This document shows positions 56,597 to 64,000 of a stretch of 64,000 nucleotides of DNA, piece after piece. The position numbers were made by a program, and so were the translations under genes. The notes beneath the pieces are model-generated. The model searched no databases and had not been told where the DNA came from. It worked only from the letters and a program-made list of their open reading frames with translations. The DNA is from Flavobacterium fryxellicola (lineage in GTDB: Bacteria > Bacteroidota > Bacteroidia > Flavobacteriales > Flavobacteriaceae), in NCBI RefSeq assembly GCF_900143245.1, contig NZ_FRDK01000003.1, forward strand, positions 1 to 64,000, read 5' to 3'. Positions within the stretch are counted from its first letter, which is position 1, and each line of letters begins with the position of its first letter.

Positions 56597-57811
56597 ATGA
56601 AAAAAAGTACCGTTAAAATTGCCATGTATCTCAATTACTTTGTGTTTGCGATTCTATTGAATAGTGTTGGAATAGTGATACTAAAGGCACAAAAGAATTA
56701 TGGTGTCGATGAATTGCAAGCTAGTGTCTTGGAAGCTTTCAAAGATTTGCCTATTGCCATAGTTTCTTTTTTAATCGCTTCGTTTTTACCAAGGATAGGG
56801 TATAAAAGAGCTATGCTTATTGGTTTGGCTTTGGTTTCAGTCGCTTGTATTAGTATGTATTTTGGAAATTCATTTGATATGGCTAAGGTGCTTTTTGCTA
56901 CCGTTGGGGTTTCATTTGCGCTAATCAAAGTGTCGGTTTATTCCCTTATTGGAACAATAACAGAGAATCAACAGGAACACAATAGTTTAATGAGTAATAT
57001 TGAAGGTGTTTTTATGATTGGAATTGCTTTAGCGTATTTCTTGTTTCCGGCTTTCAACTCTACTACTAATCCAGATGCTTGGTTAAACGTATACTGGCTG
57101 CTCGCTGCAATTTCATTGCTGTCCTTTGTTTTTTTATTTTTTACGAAATTTGAAAATAAAACGGAAATTCCTGGAGTTAATCTAGCAGACGACTTCAAGC
57201 AGATGTTTAAATTATTTGCAAAATTACTAACTATTATTTTTGTAATCAGTGCTTTTCTGTTTGTAATGATTGAGCAGGGAATTATGTCTTGGCTCCCAAC
57301 TTTTAATAGTAAAGTGCTGCATCTTCCTGAGAATATCAGTATTATGATGGCCAGTATTTTAGCCATTTCATTGGCTGTAGGAAGACTTTTAGCTGGGGTA
57401 GTTACAAAAAGAGTTAATTGGGTTTGGGTACTAAGTTTTTGTATTGTGGCTGCTATGCTTATTGTAATTTTTGTACTTCCTAAAACAGTTGGGTTGGATG
57501 TGAAAGAAATTAATTCGCTTGGCGATATTCCACTAATAGGATTTGCTTTTCCATTAGTAGGACTTTTTATTGCACCTATTTATCCCCTTTTAAATTCAGT
57601 TGTTTTAAGTGCATTGCCTAAAAAATTACACAGTTCCATGACGGGTTTAATAGTCGTTTTCTCGGCACTCGGGGGTACTTTGGGCTCTAGAGTTATTGGC
57701 TATTTATTCAAAAATGAAGGACCAGAAAATGCCTTTTATTATACTTTAATTCCAATGTCGTTATTGCTTATTTCTTTCTTTATTCTAAAAAAACTTACTG
57801 CTAAATCATGA
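56597..57811 (+). CDS. MFS transporter (FucP-like hexose permease)
   Basis: A 404-residue membrane protein with twelve helices, of the fucose/glucose permease branch of the major facilitator superfamily. It starts MKKSTVKIAMYLNYFVFAILLNSVGIVILKAQ, preceded by AAGGAGG 9-15 bases upstream. That is a strong Shine-Dalgarno sequence, unusual in Bacteroidota, where most genes lack one. It lies 49 bases after the kinase gene and overlaps the trehalase start by 4 bases (ATGA). Together with the symporter at 53133 the operon has two inner-membrane transporters, so probably two sugars, or a disaccharide and a monosaccharide, enter. Confidence 0.8.
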   Translation: MKKSTVKIAMYLNYFVFAILLNSVGIVILKAQKNYGVDELQASVLEAFKDLPIAIVSFLIASFLPRIGYKRAMLIGLALVSVACISMYFGNSFDMAKVLFATVGVSFALIKVSVYSLIGTITENQQEHNSLMSNIEGVFMIGIALAYFLFPAFNSTTNPDAWLNVYWLLAAISLLSFVFLFFTKFENKTEIPGVNLADDFKQMFKLFAKLLTIIFVISAFLFVMIEQGIMSWLPTFNSKVLHLPENISIMMASILAISLAVGRLLAGVVTKRVNWVWVLSFCIVAAMLIVIFVLPKTVGLDVKEINSLGDIPLIGFAFPLVGLFIAPIYPLLNSVVLSALPKKLHSSMTGLIVVFSALGGTLGSRVIGYLFKNEGPENAFYYTLIPMSLLLISFFILKKLTAKS

Positions 57812-59673
57812 AATTCGTACTGAACATAGATAAAACTTTTCGAGAACTTTTGCTTCAAGAAGATACTGATCAAGATAAAAAAATCACCAAAGACGACCAA
57901 GGCCCTAAAAAGTTTGTGTTAATCGATGAAAAGACAAAGCAGGAGCAGGTCATTGCGGGTACCTACTATTTGTCAAATTTACTTCAAGAATTAGCAGTGC
58001 TTAAAGAAGGCAAAACCGAAATGGGTGAGGTTGATTTAGCCCGAATTCAAGAAAATCCTGTCGATCGAATTTCACGGAAAATTAGGGATAATTATTGGAA
58101 TGAGCTCACGAGAACAATAGATAAGAAAGGCTTGGCTCAGATTCTTGAAGATGAAAAAACCAGTAATGAGGTTCCAACGCTTTATGTCGCTGCGACGGAT
58201 AAAAAAGGGGTTGCTTATTTTCAAGATTTAGAAAAAGAACTTCAGAATTTCAAATTAGCCATTTTACCTATAAATTATTCTATGGAATATGTGGCTACTT
58301 TAAACACTAAACCAGGGATTTTGGCTTTAGCTTTGGAACAAAAAGTATATAGTTTGCAAGGAGTTCCATTTGTAGTCCCAGGCGGAAGATTTAATGAAAT
58401 GTATGGCTGGGATAGTTATTTTATTGGTGTTGGTCTTTTAATCGATAACCAACTCGAAAAATCCATGGCTATTGTGGAGAACTTCAAATACCAAATTACA
58501 CATTACGGTAAAATCCTGAACGCAAACCGAAGTTATTACTTGACAAGAACACAACCGCCATTATATTCTTCGCTGATTATTGAAATTGTAAAACAAAAAG
58601 TACCAAATCAAGAATGGTTAAAAAGCCACCTAGACGCCATTATTTTAGAATACAATACGGTTTGGATGGTGCTAGGAAACCGATTAACTGAAACGGGCTT
58701 GAATCGATATAAAGCGGAAGGTAGTGGAATGCCCTTTGAAGTGGAACCTGGGCATTTTGACGGTATTTTAGCGCCTTATGCTAAAAAATACAACATGCCT
58801 GTTCGCGCATTTGAAAAAGAATATTTAGAAAGAAAATTGGTTGACGCTGATTTAGACTTGTATTTTGTTCATGACCGAAGCTTGCGTGAAAGTGGTCATG
58901 ACACAACGGATCGACTTATAAATAGATGTGCGAACTTAAATTCCGTTGATGTGAACAGTTTTCTTTATAAATACGAAAAAGACATTGCTTATTTAATTGC
59001 AACCTATTTTGGGAACACCTTTCAAATTGGAGATGTAAGGTATACTTCTAACGAATGGGAACAAAAGGCTGAATTTAGAAAAGAAAAAATGAATGAATTG
59101 TGCTGGAATGAAGCAGCAGGAATGTATTTTGATTATGATTTTGTACATCAAGAACAATTTCCGTTTGAGGCAGCTACAACCTTTTTTCCTTTATGGGCGG
59201 GATTGTGTACTGAAAATCAAGCTAAAAAATTAGTGGAACTAGCCCTGCCGCATTTTATAAAAACAGGTGGAATCACAGGAAGTACTAAGGCGAGTAGTGC
59301 TAATGTCTCCAAGGACGAGCCGCAACGACAATGGGATTATCCTTTTGGATGGGCACCACATCAAATGTTGTTATGGGAAGGGTTGCTTAAATATAACTAT
59401 TTAGATAAAGCACAAGAAATGGTGTACCGTTGGTTGTGGTTAATTACCATAAATGCAGTTGAATACAACGGAACAATTCCGGAAAAATTCGATTTGGAAA
59501 TCAGTTCTCATAAAGTTTTTGCCGAATATGGTAATGTAGGAACTGAATTTGATTACATCGCAAAGGAAGGCTTTGGTTGGATGAATGCGTCCTATCAATA
59601 CGGATTGCAAATTTTAAGTGCAGAATTAAAAATAAAATTAGGAGAATTGATTGCACCAGATAATCTGTTTTAA
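57808..59673 (+). CDS. GH37 trehalase, cytoplasmic neutral-trehalase-like
   Basis: A 621-residue enzyme hydrolysing trehalose to two glucose. Both family signatures are present: PGGRFNEMYGWDSY (191-204) and QWDYPFGWAP (508-517). The expected general acid is the Asp of RESGHD (D365) and the expected base the Glu of PEKFD (E559). It lacks a signal peptide, unlike TreA. Residues 19-34 (DTDQDKKITKDDQGPK) resemble the calcium-binding loop of fungal neutral trehalases (DTD.N..ITIED.GPK), which is not usual for bacterial GH37. It overlaps the transporter gene by 4 bases and closes the operon. With GH65 in the periplasm, the locus has two candidate trehalose-cleaving enzymes. Confidence 0.9.
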   Translation: MKFVLNIDKTFRELLLQEDTDQDKKITKDDQGPKKFVLIDEKTKQEQVIAGTYYLSNLLQELAVLKEGKTEMGEVDLARIQENPVDRISRKIRDNYWNELTRTIDKKGLAQILEDEKTSNEVPTLYVAATDKKGVAYFQDLEKELQNFKLAILPINYSMEYVATLNTKPGILALALEQKVYSLQGVPFVVPGGRFNEMYGWDSYFIGVGLLIDNQLEKSMAIVENFKYQITHYGKILNANRSYYLTRTQPPLYSSLIIEIVKQKVPNQEWLKSHLDAIILEYNTVWMVLGNRLTETGLNRYKAEGSGMPFEVEPGHFDGILAPYAKKYNMPVRAFEKEYLERKLVDADLDLYFVHDRSLRESGHDTTDRLINRCANLNSVDVNSFLYKYEKDIAYLIATYFGNTFQIGDVRYTSNEWEQKAEFRKEKMNELCWNEAAGMYFDYDFVHQEQFPFEAATTFFPLWAGLCTENQAKKLVELALPHFIKTGGITGSTKASSANVSKDEPQRQWDYPFGWAPHQMLLWEGLLKYNYLDKAQEMVYRWLWLITINAVEYNGTIPEKFDLEISSHKVFAEYGNVGTEFDYIAKEGFGWMNASYQYGLQILSAELKIKLGELIAPDNLF

Positions 59674-59745
59674 TGCTAAAAAAAATATTATTGTTGTTTG
59701 AATGTATATTTTTTTTAACTTTATCATTCACTAAATGAATCAATT

Positions 59746-60171
59746 ATGACTGTTAATCAAATTTTAAGCACTAAAGGAAAGGAAGTATATTCCATACTTT
59801 CCACTAACACTGTATATGAAGCATTGACAGTGATGAGCGAAAAAAACATTGGAGCAATTCTTATCATTGAAGATACAGTTTTGAAAGGTGTTTTATCTGA
59901 AAGGGACTATGCTCGAAAAATCGTTTTGAAATCAAAATCTTCAAAGAAAGCTTTTGTTCATGAAATCATGGAAACTGATGTGGTGACCGTAAGTCCGTCA
60001 GATAATTTAGAGTATTGTATGGAACTAATGAGTACAAAAAGAGTACGGCACTTGCCGGTTCTTGAAAACAATATAGTAATAGGAATTATCTCCATCAGTG
60101 ATGTGGTAAAAGCCATAATCGAGATGCAAAAAGATACCATTCAACATTTAAATTCTTACATCACTCAATAA
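59746..60171 (+). CDS. Two-CBS-domain protein
   Basis: A 141-residue cytoplasmic protein made almost wholly of a CBS-domain pair (a Bateman module): first CBS about 5-62 (VYEALTVMSEKNIGAILIIED...GVLSERDYARKI), second about 72-130 (MELMSTKRVRHLPVLENNIVIGIISISDVVKAI). Such modules bind adenosine ligands (AMP, ATP, NADH). No effector domain is attached, so it probably acts on a partner protein. It is 72 bases after the trehalase gene and may be separate from the sugar operon; a terminator follows. Confidence 0.88.
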   Translation: MTVNQILSTKGKEVYSILSTNTVYEALTVMSEKNIGAILIIEDTVLKGVLSERDYARKIVLKSKSSKKAFVHEIMETDVVTVSPSDNLEYCMELMSTKRVRHLPVLENNIVIGIISISDVVKAIIEMQKDTIQHLNSYITQ

Positions 60172-60196
60172 AAGGAAGCTAAACAAAATAGTGAAA

Positions 60197-60227
60197 AATA
60201 GCCGCATTTATTGCGGCTATTTTTATT
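60197..60227 (+). terminator. Terminator after the CBS-domain gene
   Basis: AATAGCCGCA and TGCGGCTATT pair around a short loop and are followed by a T-rich run (TTTTATT). It lies 26 bases after the stop. Confidence 0.88.
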
Positions 60228-60298
60228 GGCGCTTGTTATTTGTGGTGTAATTTTTATAAAAGAAAAGCATAAAAGCTGACTTTTTAAACCAAGTCTTC

Positions 60299-60306
60299 TA
60301 TCTTTG
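60299..60306 (+). promoter_or_regulatory. Candidate -7 element of the malic enzyme gene
   Basis: TATCTTTG, a full TAnnTTTG match, 24 bases before the ATG at 60331. No clear -33 TTG at the right distance. Confidence 0.45.
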
Positions 60307-60330
60307 TGCACTAGAATAAAATCTTAAACA

Positions 60331-62619
60331 ATGGACAAAAATAGCAAAAGAAGAGAAGCATTATTATACCACGCAAAGCCAACTCCTGGTAAAATTCAAG
60401 TAGTTCCCACTAAGAAATATGCAACACAAAGAGATTTGTCCTTGGCTTATTCTCCAGGTGTAGCTGAGCCGTGTTTAGAAATTGCAAAAGATGTAAATAA
60501 TGTTTATAAATATACTGCAAAAGGAAATTTGGTCGCAGTAATCACAAATGGAACCGCCGTTTTAGGATTAGGGGATATCGGACCGGAAGCCTCTAAACCA
60601 GTAATGGAAGGAAAGGGATTGTTGTTTAAGATCTTTGCTGATATCGATGTTTTCGACATCGAAATTGGTACAAAAGACATTGAAGAATTCATTCAAACGG
60701 TTAAAAATATAGCCCCAACTTTTGGCGGAATTAATCTTGAAGATATTAAAGCACCAGAATCTTTCGAAATCGAAAGACGGTTGGTAGAAGAATTAAATAT
60801 TCCTGTAATGCATGATGATCAGCATGGTACAGCTATTATTTCTTCGGCGGCACTGTTGAACGCTTTAGAATTAGCAGATAAAAAAGCAGAAGACGTAAAA
60901 TTAGTGGTTTCAGGAGCTGGTTCCGCTGCACTTGCTTGTGCTAATTTATACGTTTTGCTGGGGGTAAAAATTGAAAATATTTTTATGTTCAATAGTAAGG
61001 GATTGTTAACTAAAGACAATCCAAAACTATCTGATTTACAGTTGAAATACGCTAAAGATATTCCTTCCGTGAGCTTACAAGAAGCATTAGTCAATGCCGA
61101 TGTGTTCTTAGGATTGTCAACTGGAGACATCATGTCGCCGGAAATGTTGCTGGGAATGGCTGATAATCCTATTGTTTTTGCAATGGCAAATCCAGATCCA
61201 GAAATAGACTATAACTTAGCTGTTGCAACTCGGAAAGACGTCATTATGGCTACCGGTCGTTCAGATTATCCCAATCAGGTAAACAACGTGCTAGGGTTTC
61301 CGTACATTTTTAGAGGCGCACTTGATGTTCGTGCTACTAAAATAAACGAGGCGATGAAGATGGCAGCTGTAAAAGCATTAGCTGCATTGACAAAGCAATC
61401 CGTTCCTGAACAAGTTAACATTGCTTATGGCGCCACCAAATTAAATTTTGGTAGAGAATATATTATTCCTAAACCTTTTGATCCAAGATTAATCACGATT
61501 GTTGCTCCGGCTGTTGCCAAAGCAGCAATGGATTCTGGTGTAGCACTGAATCCTATTACGGATTGGAATAAATACGAAGAAGAACTTTTAGATCGTTTAG
61601 GAAATGACAACAAAATGCTGCGTTTGATTACAAACAGAGCTAAAATGGATCCTAAAAAAATCGTTTTTGCTGAAGCAGACCATCTAGATGTTCTAAAAGC
61701 AGCTCAAATTGTATTGGAAGAAGGAATTGGTTTTCCAATTTTATTAGGAAATAAGGAAATTATCTTAGAATTAAAAGCAGAAATTGGTTTTGATGCGGAT
61801 GTTCAAATTATAGATCCTAAAATTGATGAGGAAGAAGGTAGAAGAAATAAATTTGCAACGACTTATTGGTCTTCTAGACAAAGACGTGGCATTTCCTTTT
61901 TAGATGCACAAAAATTAATGCGGGAACGCAATTATTTTGCCGCAATGATGGTTAACGAAGGCGAAGCAGATGCACTGGTAACTGGACATTCCAGAAGTTA
62001 TCCTTCTGTGGTTAAACCGATGCTGCAATTGATTGAAAAAGCACCAGGAGCTTCTATTGTTGCTACTACTAATATGATGATGACAGCCCGTGGGCCAATG
62101 TTTTTGTCCGATACAGCGATAAATATCAATCCATCTGCTGATGATTTAGCTAAAATAGCAATCATGACCGCTAAAACAGCTAAAATGTTTGGCGTAGAGC
62201 CTGTAATTGCAATGATTTCATTTTCTAATTTTGGATCCTCTTCAAACGAAAACGCAGCCAAAGTAAGAGAAGCAGTTTCTTATTTACATAAAAATTATCC
62301 TGATATTGTAATTGACGGTGAGATTCAAGCAGATTTTGCCTTGAATCCGGAATTACTGAAAGCGAAATTTCCCTTCTCTAAACTAGCAGGTAAAAAAGTG
62401 AATACGTTGATTTTTCCAAATTTGGATTCTGCAAACATCACGTACAAACTTCTAAAAGAATTAAATAAAATTGATTCTATTGGACCTATTATGTTAGGAT
62501 TAGGAAAACCAGTTCATATATTTCAATTAGGTGCTAGCGTAGAGGAAATGGTAAATATGGCTGCTATTGCTGTAATTGATGCTCAGGAAAAACAGGCAAA
62601 GAAAACCAAACAGATTTGA
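60331..62619 (+). CDS. maeB: NADP-dependent malic enzyme with phosphotransacetylase-like domain
   Basis: A 762-residue MaeB-type enzyme that oxidatively decarboxylates malate to pyruvate, supplying NADPH and pyruvate in gluconeogenic growth. Residues 1 to about 420 are the malic enzyme part: [12 protein letters not shown], the metal/substrate region [18 protein letters not shown] and MHDDQHGTA, then the nucleotide-binding [16 protein letters not shown]. Residues of about 430-762 form a phosphotransacetylase-like domain ([42 protein letters not shown]). In other MaeB enzymes this domain is not catalytic and mediates acetyl-CoA regulation. The length is normal. It has its own promoter and precedes ruvA by 88 bases. 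Confidence 0.95.
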   Translation: MDKNSKRREALLYHAKPTPGKIQVVPTKKYATQRDLSLAYSPGVAEPCLEIAKDVNNVYKYTAKGNLVAVITNGTAVLGLGDIGPEASKPVMEGKGLLFKIFADIDVFDIEIGTKDIEEFIQTVKNIAPTFGGINLEDIKAPESFEIERRLVEELNIPVMHDDQHGTAIISSAALLNALELADKKAEDVKLVVSGAGSAALACANLYVLLGVKIENIFMFNSKGLLTKDNPKLSDLQLKYAKDIPSVSLQEALVNADVFLGLSTGDIMSPEMLLGMADNPIVFAMANPDPEIDYNLAVATRKDVIMATGRSDYPNQVNNVLGFPYIFRGALDVRATKINEAMKMAAVKALAALTKQSVPEQVNIAYGATKLNFGREYIIPKPFDPRLITIVAPAVAKAAMDSGVALNPITDWNKYEEELLDRLGNDNKMLRLITNRAKMDPKKIVFAEADHLDVLKAAQIVLEEGIGFPILLGNKEIILELKAEIGFDADVQIIDPKIDEEEGRRNKFATTYWSSRQRRGISFLDAQKLMRERNYFAAMMVNEGEADALVTGHSRSYPSVVKPMLQLIEKAPGASIVATTNMMMTARGPMFLSDTAININPSADDLAKIAIMTAKTAKMFGVEPVIAMISFSNFGSSSNENAAKVREAVSYLHKNYPDIVIDGEIQADFALNPELLKAKFPFSKLAGKKVNTLIFPNLDSANITYKLLKELNKIDSIGPIMLGLGKPVHIFQLGASVEEMVNMAAIAVIDAQEKQAKKTKQI

Positions 62620-62682
62620 TTAAATGGGATAAAAGTAAATAGTTAAAATTGTTGATAAAACATAGAAGTATGTTAATTTCAT

Positions 62683-62690
62683 TATATTTG
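62683..62690 (+). promoter_or_regulatory. Candidate -7 element of ruvA-sprA
   Basis: TATATTTG, a full TAnnTTTG match, 17 bases before the ruvA ATG. The implied leader is only about 12 bases. Confidence 0.5.
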
Positions 62691-62707
62691 GCAATATTTT
62701 ATTAATC

Positions 62708-63289
62708 ATGATCGCACATTTACAAGGAAAATTAGCAGAGAAATCACCAACGCATATAATCATAGATTGTGGCGGCATAGGCTACCATGTTAATATTTCC
62801 CTACACACGTATTCTTTATTACCCAATACAGATTTTATAAAAGTATATACGCATCTTCAAATTAAGGAGGATGCGCATACACTTTTTGGTTTTATAGAAA
62901 AGTCAGAGCGAGAGATTTTCAGACTTTTATTGTCTGTTTCCGGTATCGGAGCGAGCATAGCGCGAACCATGCTCTCATCACTTGACCCAAAACAAATCAC
63001 CAATGCTATAGCATCTGCTGACGTAGTTACGATTCAGTCTATAAAGGGAATTGGAAGTAAAACTGCCCAACGCGTAATCTTAGATTTAAAAGAAAAAGTC
63101 TTAAAATTATATGATTTAGACGAAGTTTCTATGTCGCAAAGCAATACAAATCGAGATGAAGCGTTATCAGCTTTGGAAGTTTTAGGATTTGTACGAAAAA
63201 CTTCAGAAAAAATCATAGAAAAGATTGTTAAAGAAGATCCGGATGCTTCTGTAGAATCAATCATTAAAAAAGCTTTAAAAAACCTTTAA
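62708..63289 (+). CDS. ruvA: Holliday junction DNA-binding protein RuvA
   Basis: RuvA is the tetrameric junction-binding partner of RuvB. The 193-residue protein has the N-terminal OB fold (MIAHLQGKLAEKSPTHIIIDCGGIGYHV), the tandem helix-hairpin-helix domain (LLSVSGIGASIARTMLSSL and SIKGIGSKTAQRVILDLKEK) and the C-terminal RuvB-binding three-helix domain (RDEALSALEVLGF). The gene is not next to ruvB, which lies 30 kb away in this window; this is the normal arrangement in Flavobacteriia, where ruvA precedes sprA. Confidence 0.97.
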   Translation: MIAHLQGKLAEKSPTHIIIDCGGIGYHVNISLHTYSLLPNTDFIKVYTHLQIKEDAHTLFGFIEKSEREIFRLLLSVSGIGASIARTMLSSLDPKQITNAIASADVVTIQSIKGIGSKTAQRVILDLKEKVLKLYDLDEVSMSQSNTNRDEALSALEVLGFVRKTSEKIIEKIVKEDPDASVESIIKKALKNL

Positions 63290-63313
63290 ACGGTATTTAA
63301 GACCCCGCGTTGT

Positions 63314-64000
63314 ATGCATAAAATTTTTATTTTTTTGCTTGTTTTATTTTGTGGTTTTGTGTCTCAGGCCCAAGTAGAGCAGGTGGCTCAGGACACTGTA
63401 AAAACTGGCTTTTCTTTGGGGAAACTGCAATTAAAGAACCCACAAAGCGTTTTATCTGCTTACACGTATGACCCGGTTACGGATCGTTATGTTTATACCA
63501 ATTCCGTCGATGGATTTTCTATTAATTATCCCATTATTTTAACGCCAAAAGAATACGAAAATTTAGTCTTAAAAGAATCCATGCGTGATTATTTTAAGAA
63601 AAAAGTAGATGCGATTGATGGCAAGAAAGAAGGAAGCGAACTCGCTAAAAGAGATTTATTGCCTAGATACTATGTGAAGTCAGGCCTTTTTGAATCTATT
63701 TTTGGAAGCAACACTATAGATGTCAAACCCACAGGATCTGTAGAAATGGATTTGGGAATGCGGTATACAAAACAGGATAATCCATCCTTTTCTCCTAGAA
63801 ATCGATCCAATCTTTCCTTTGATTTTGATCAGAGAATCAGCATGAGTTTAATGGGGAAAGTAGGAACACGGCTTAATGTAAATGCTAATTACGATACACA
63901 GTCTACATTTGCGTTTCAAAATTTAATTAAATTAGATTACGCACCTTCGGAGGATGATATTATTCAAAAAATTGAAGTCGGTAACGTTAGCATGCCGTTA
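63314..64000 (+). CDS. sprA: SprA, outer-membrane translocon of the type IX secretion system (5' part)
   Basis: The reading frame opens at the ATG at 63314, 24 bases after ruvA, and is still open at the window end (229 codons visible of a protein usually about 2400 residues long). It starts with a signal peptide (MHKIFIFLLVLFCGFVSQAQ), then VKTGFSLGKLQLKNPQSVLSAYTYDPVTDRYVYTN, DLLPRYYVKSGLFESIFGSN and VEMDLGMRYTKQDNPSFSPRNR, followed by MSLMGKVGTRLNVNANYDTQ. This is characteristic of SprA, the giant barrel through which type IX cargo and gliding adhesins reach the surface. Gene order ruvA-sprA supports the call. Its presence implies a T9SS and possibly gliding. Confidence 0.93.
   Translation, partial: MHKIFIFLLVLFCGFVSQAQVEQVAQDTVKTGFSLGKLQLKNPQSVLSAYTYDPVTDRYVYTNSVDGFSINYPIILTPKEYENLVLKESMRDYFKKKVDAIDGKKEGSELAKRDLLPRYYVKSGLFESIFGSNTIDVKPTGSVEMDLGMRYTKQDNPSFSPRNRSNLSFDFDQRISMSLMGKVGTRLNVNANYDTQSTFAFQNLIKLDYAPSEDDIIQKIEVGNVSMPL

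Noticed and set aside
60331..62619. Separate phosphotransacetylase gene fused by error
   Set aside because: A malic enzyme with a phosphotransacetylase-like tail is the normal MaeB architecture.

Overview
The window looks like chromosome from a Flavobacterium-type member of the Bacteroidota. It is AT-rich. Promoters, where visible, follow the TTG / TAnnTTTG pattern of this phylum rather than the sigma-70 pattern. It carries a SusC/SusD pair, an alternative complex III operon joined to an aa3 oxidase, and a ruvA-sprA junction (SprA is the type IX secretion translocon used in gliding). No phage, integrative element or CRISPR array is visible. The accessory material is an IS3-type remnant at the left edge, a wrecked RHS locus, and a carbohydrate locus with one dead gene.

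Layout. 1-1307: the 3' part of an IS3-family element abuts a broken AbiEii-type nucleotidyltransferase gene and its intact partner. 1413-13310: housekeeping and cell-envelope genes: DNA polymerase I, a secreted surface protein, a membrane metallophosphoesterase, a thioredoxin-fold protein without its cysteines, a polysaccharide deacetylase, a large DUF2723 membrane protein, tRNA-Gln and a two-domain universal stress protein. 13416-18292: the rimP-nusA-infB operon, which begins with a terminator-like hairpin about 20 bases after its promoter. 18330-19600: RHS debris and a 209-base tandem duplication. 19625-31717: a SPOR protein, then the respiratory operon actABCDEF-cox2-cox1, ending in a strong terminator. 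31844-33825: ruvB and queG.

33844-59673 is a large sugar-utilisation locus. It has two paralogous LacI regulators, a truncated GH32 lipoprotein gene, a periplasmic GH65 enzyme, SusC/SusD, two tandem FG-GAP/ASPIC lipoproteins, a vanadium-haloperoxidase-like lipoprotein and an anchored protein of unknown function. A cytoplasmic operon follows: sugar/cation symporter, six-hairpin glycosidase, PfkB sugar kinase, a second MFS transporter and a neutral-trehalase-like GH37 enzyme. The 14-base palindrome CGAAAACGTTTTCG occurs upstream of all three transcription units (GH65, susC, symporter), each time about 63 bases upstream of a candidate -7 element. This ties the units into one LacI-type regulon and hints at activation rather than simple repression. 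The likely substrates are small non-reducing alpha-glucosides such as trehalose and sucrose, possibly with fructans in the past; this is inference.

59746-64000 returns to core genes: a CBS-domain protein, a MaeB-type malic enzyme, ruvA and the start of sprA, which runs off the window. The least explained part is the four-gene lipoprotein module (44159-53000) between the SusCD pair and the cytoplasmic sugar operon.
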